Assembly: GCA_031761405.1 (NCBI GenBank)
Contig: JASEVX010000011.1
Coordinates: 31,240,936-31,304,935, forward strand
Direction: 5' to 3'
From: Serripes groenlandicus
Lineage: Eukaryota; Mollusca; Bivalvia; Cardiida; Cardiidae
DNA length: 64,000 nt
Below are positions 62,620 to 64,000 of the stretch, in pieces. Positions within the stretch are counted from its first letter, which is position 1. Each line of letters starts with the position of its first letter. The position numbers and the translations under genes were made by a program. Below the pieces are notes generated by a model that made no database searches, was not told the origin of the DNA, and worked only from the letters and a program-made list of their open reading frames with translations.

Positions 62620-62940
62620 TCGAGCATTTAATCAGTATTCTAGGCAAGTGTTATTAAACCATTTTAAATCAAAACAAGGATTTATAAACAAATCTGTGTA
62701 AATCATCCATCAGACGAACGTGCTCTTGAATTCAGCAAGCGATTTAGTAAGCTAGAGTAAAGCGGATTTAAAGCGTTATTAGTCTGAATTATCACCACCA
62801 CCTTTTGCAAAGGGTATCTAGACTCGACAGTCAGTTAATGATCTTGAACTACGATCTTCACAGTTTCAGGCGCAATCGCTCACGGAACTTTCCCCCAAGC
62901 ACCATAATCCAACCTCTATGATAAAGCGACAGGTCAGGGG
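62620..62940 (+). repeat. Segment paralogous to 52625-52960
   Basis: Shared 'cgtgctcttgaattcagca', 'agcggatt' and 'tctatgataaagcgacag' blocks in the same order; overall identity is moderate. Confidence 0.75.
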
Positions 62941-62944
62941 CCGT

Positions 62945-64000
62945 ATTCACCAACACCGCTTGAATCAATATCACCTCCTCCGATTTACTCCACCTCGTTT
63001 TGTAGCGGTTACTTTCAATTTTTGACAGTTGACAGACGAGATACTGCTTGGGTTCCGTCTCTTTCCACGATTTTACATATTCAGGGAACCAGAGTCGGTG
63101 CGCCGGAACCGTTTAAAATATTTTCAAACTGGACTAAATTGACATCGGTAAAATGCGGCAGACGTCCTTAAAAATGACGCTGGTGAATACGGACTAAATC
63201 TGAATCGCCGGGAATCCAAAGAATGGACTAAATATTTAGATTTAGATTCAGTCGAACGTCTTAATTGAAAGGTTTGGGGAATACTGGCCCAGGAACAAAA
63301 TATACTTTCTATATATTTTCAGGTTTGAAATGTTGAAACTTCTGCAGAAACTGGTAAAAGTGACAACAAAGTAAATAATAAGTAGGTCAAAACTATTTTG
63401 GCAGTAAATGTTGAAAAGCTGTCACTTGAAAGTCATGAAAGTACACAATTTGGCTTACTAGGTATGTATACGCAGTAAATATGAAGCAATAAACGATCAA
63501 TATTTAGATGTTTAATGTGCTGGAAAGTAGAATTATTACTCTAATTTTATCCCATTATTATGATTCTAATATGTCAGAACAACATTTGAACAGTTTTAAA
63601 ACTTTGACATTAATATTTATTTTCTGGAGTTCAGCACCTGTCAAACATGACTTAAACGCTGTTAGCATTAATGGTGGCGATATTACTCGCTAGGAATTCA
63701 ACGGGATAAGAGTTAAAGTGACAAAGATAACGATCAGATAACGATCAGATTGTGTATTATGCCGTCGAATTGTGGTCATAACATATTTCAAAATGCTTAT
63801 TTAACCAGTCTGCAATATTGCAAAATTCCTTCAGAGTGAATTCAAATTTAGAAGCGACATTCTTTCAAAACCCTATTGATAACTCAGGTTTATATGTCAG
63901 TATTGTAATGTATTGTATCACTCTTTGTCAACCCTCGTACGTATATATTTTGCTGTATTAAGGGCCAGTTGCCTAAATTACGAATTAAATATATTGTTTC
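62945..64000. other. Gene-free end of the window
   Basis: AT-rich sequence with an imperfect inverted pair 'ggccgtattcaccaacaccg' / 'gctggtgaatacggactaaa' (62941-63200) that suggests a palindromic element. No exon recognised. Confidence 0.4.

Overview
The window reads as nuclear DNA of an animal, most likely a bivalve mollusc. Coding sequence is cut into short exons with GT...AG introns. The background is AT-rich and loaded with short non-autonomous transposons. tRNA-derived SINEs carry a 3' domain of the kind reported from mollusc genomes, and there are long arrays of 'aggtcaaggtca' repeats of a type I associate with mollusc genomes. No bacterial operons, CRISPR arrays or rRNA genes were seen. 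The species call is inference.

Left part (1-24 kb): two genes. A minus-strand gene (CDS 1402-3681, one coding exon, with a probable non-coding first exon near 5418-5500) encodes a 759-residue protein. It has a lysine-rich, histone-H1-like nuclear tail followed by an NHL/TRIM-type beta-propeller. On the plus strand, eleven exons from 6993 to 23713 splice in frame into the last 591 residues of Melted/VEPH1, a PH-domain regulator of insulin/FOXO/TSC-TOR signalling. Its 5' exons are not visible in the window, so the minus-strand gene probably lies inside a Melted intron.

Mobile DNA: about 50 copies or relics of one 220-230 bp piggyBac-type MITE (TTAA target, CCCTTTCCC ends, internal hairpin) fill the Melted introns and continue to about 56 kb. 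One copy sits in a local tandem repeat whose neighbouring units preserve the empty target site. Other families are a 240 bp MITE with CGAGGGCTTGG ends, a small palindromic family around 'GTACCCACAACATAG', an hAT-like element, tRNA-SINEs of several types, and a tRNA-like body inside perfect inverted repeats.

Right part (24-64 kb): almost gene-free and structurally dynamic. It holds an array rich in nuclear-receptor-like half-sites (32.8-34.3 kb). A 3.2 kb fold-back element (41.0-44.1 kb) contains 11 tandem 104 bp units, each with an E-box. A 66 bp minisatellite of about 36 units (47.2-49.6 kb) has a diverged single-unit paralogue of its locus at 61.5-62.2 kb. An ~812 bp near-identical tandem duplication lies at 59.6-61.4 kb. 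Only weak coding relics were found (about 45.5, 55.2 and 55.9-56.35 kb).
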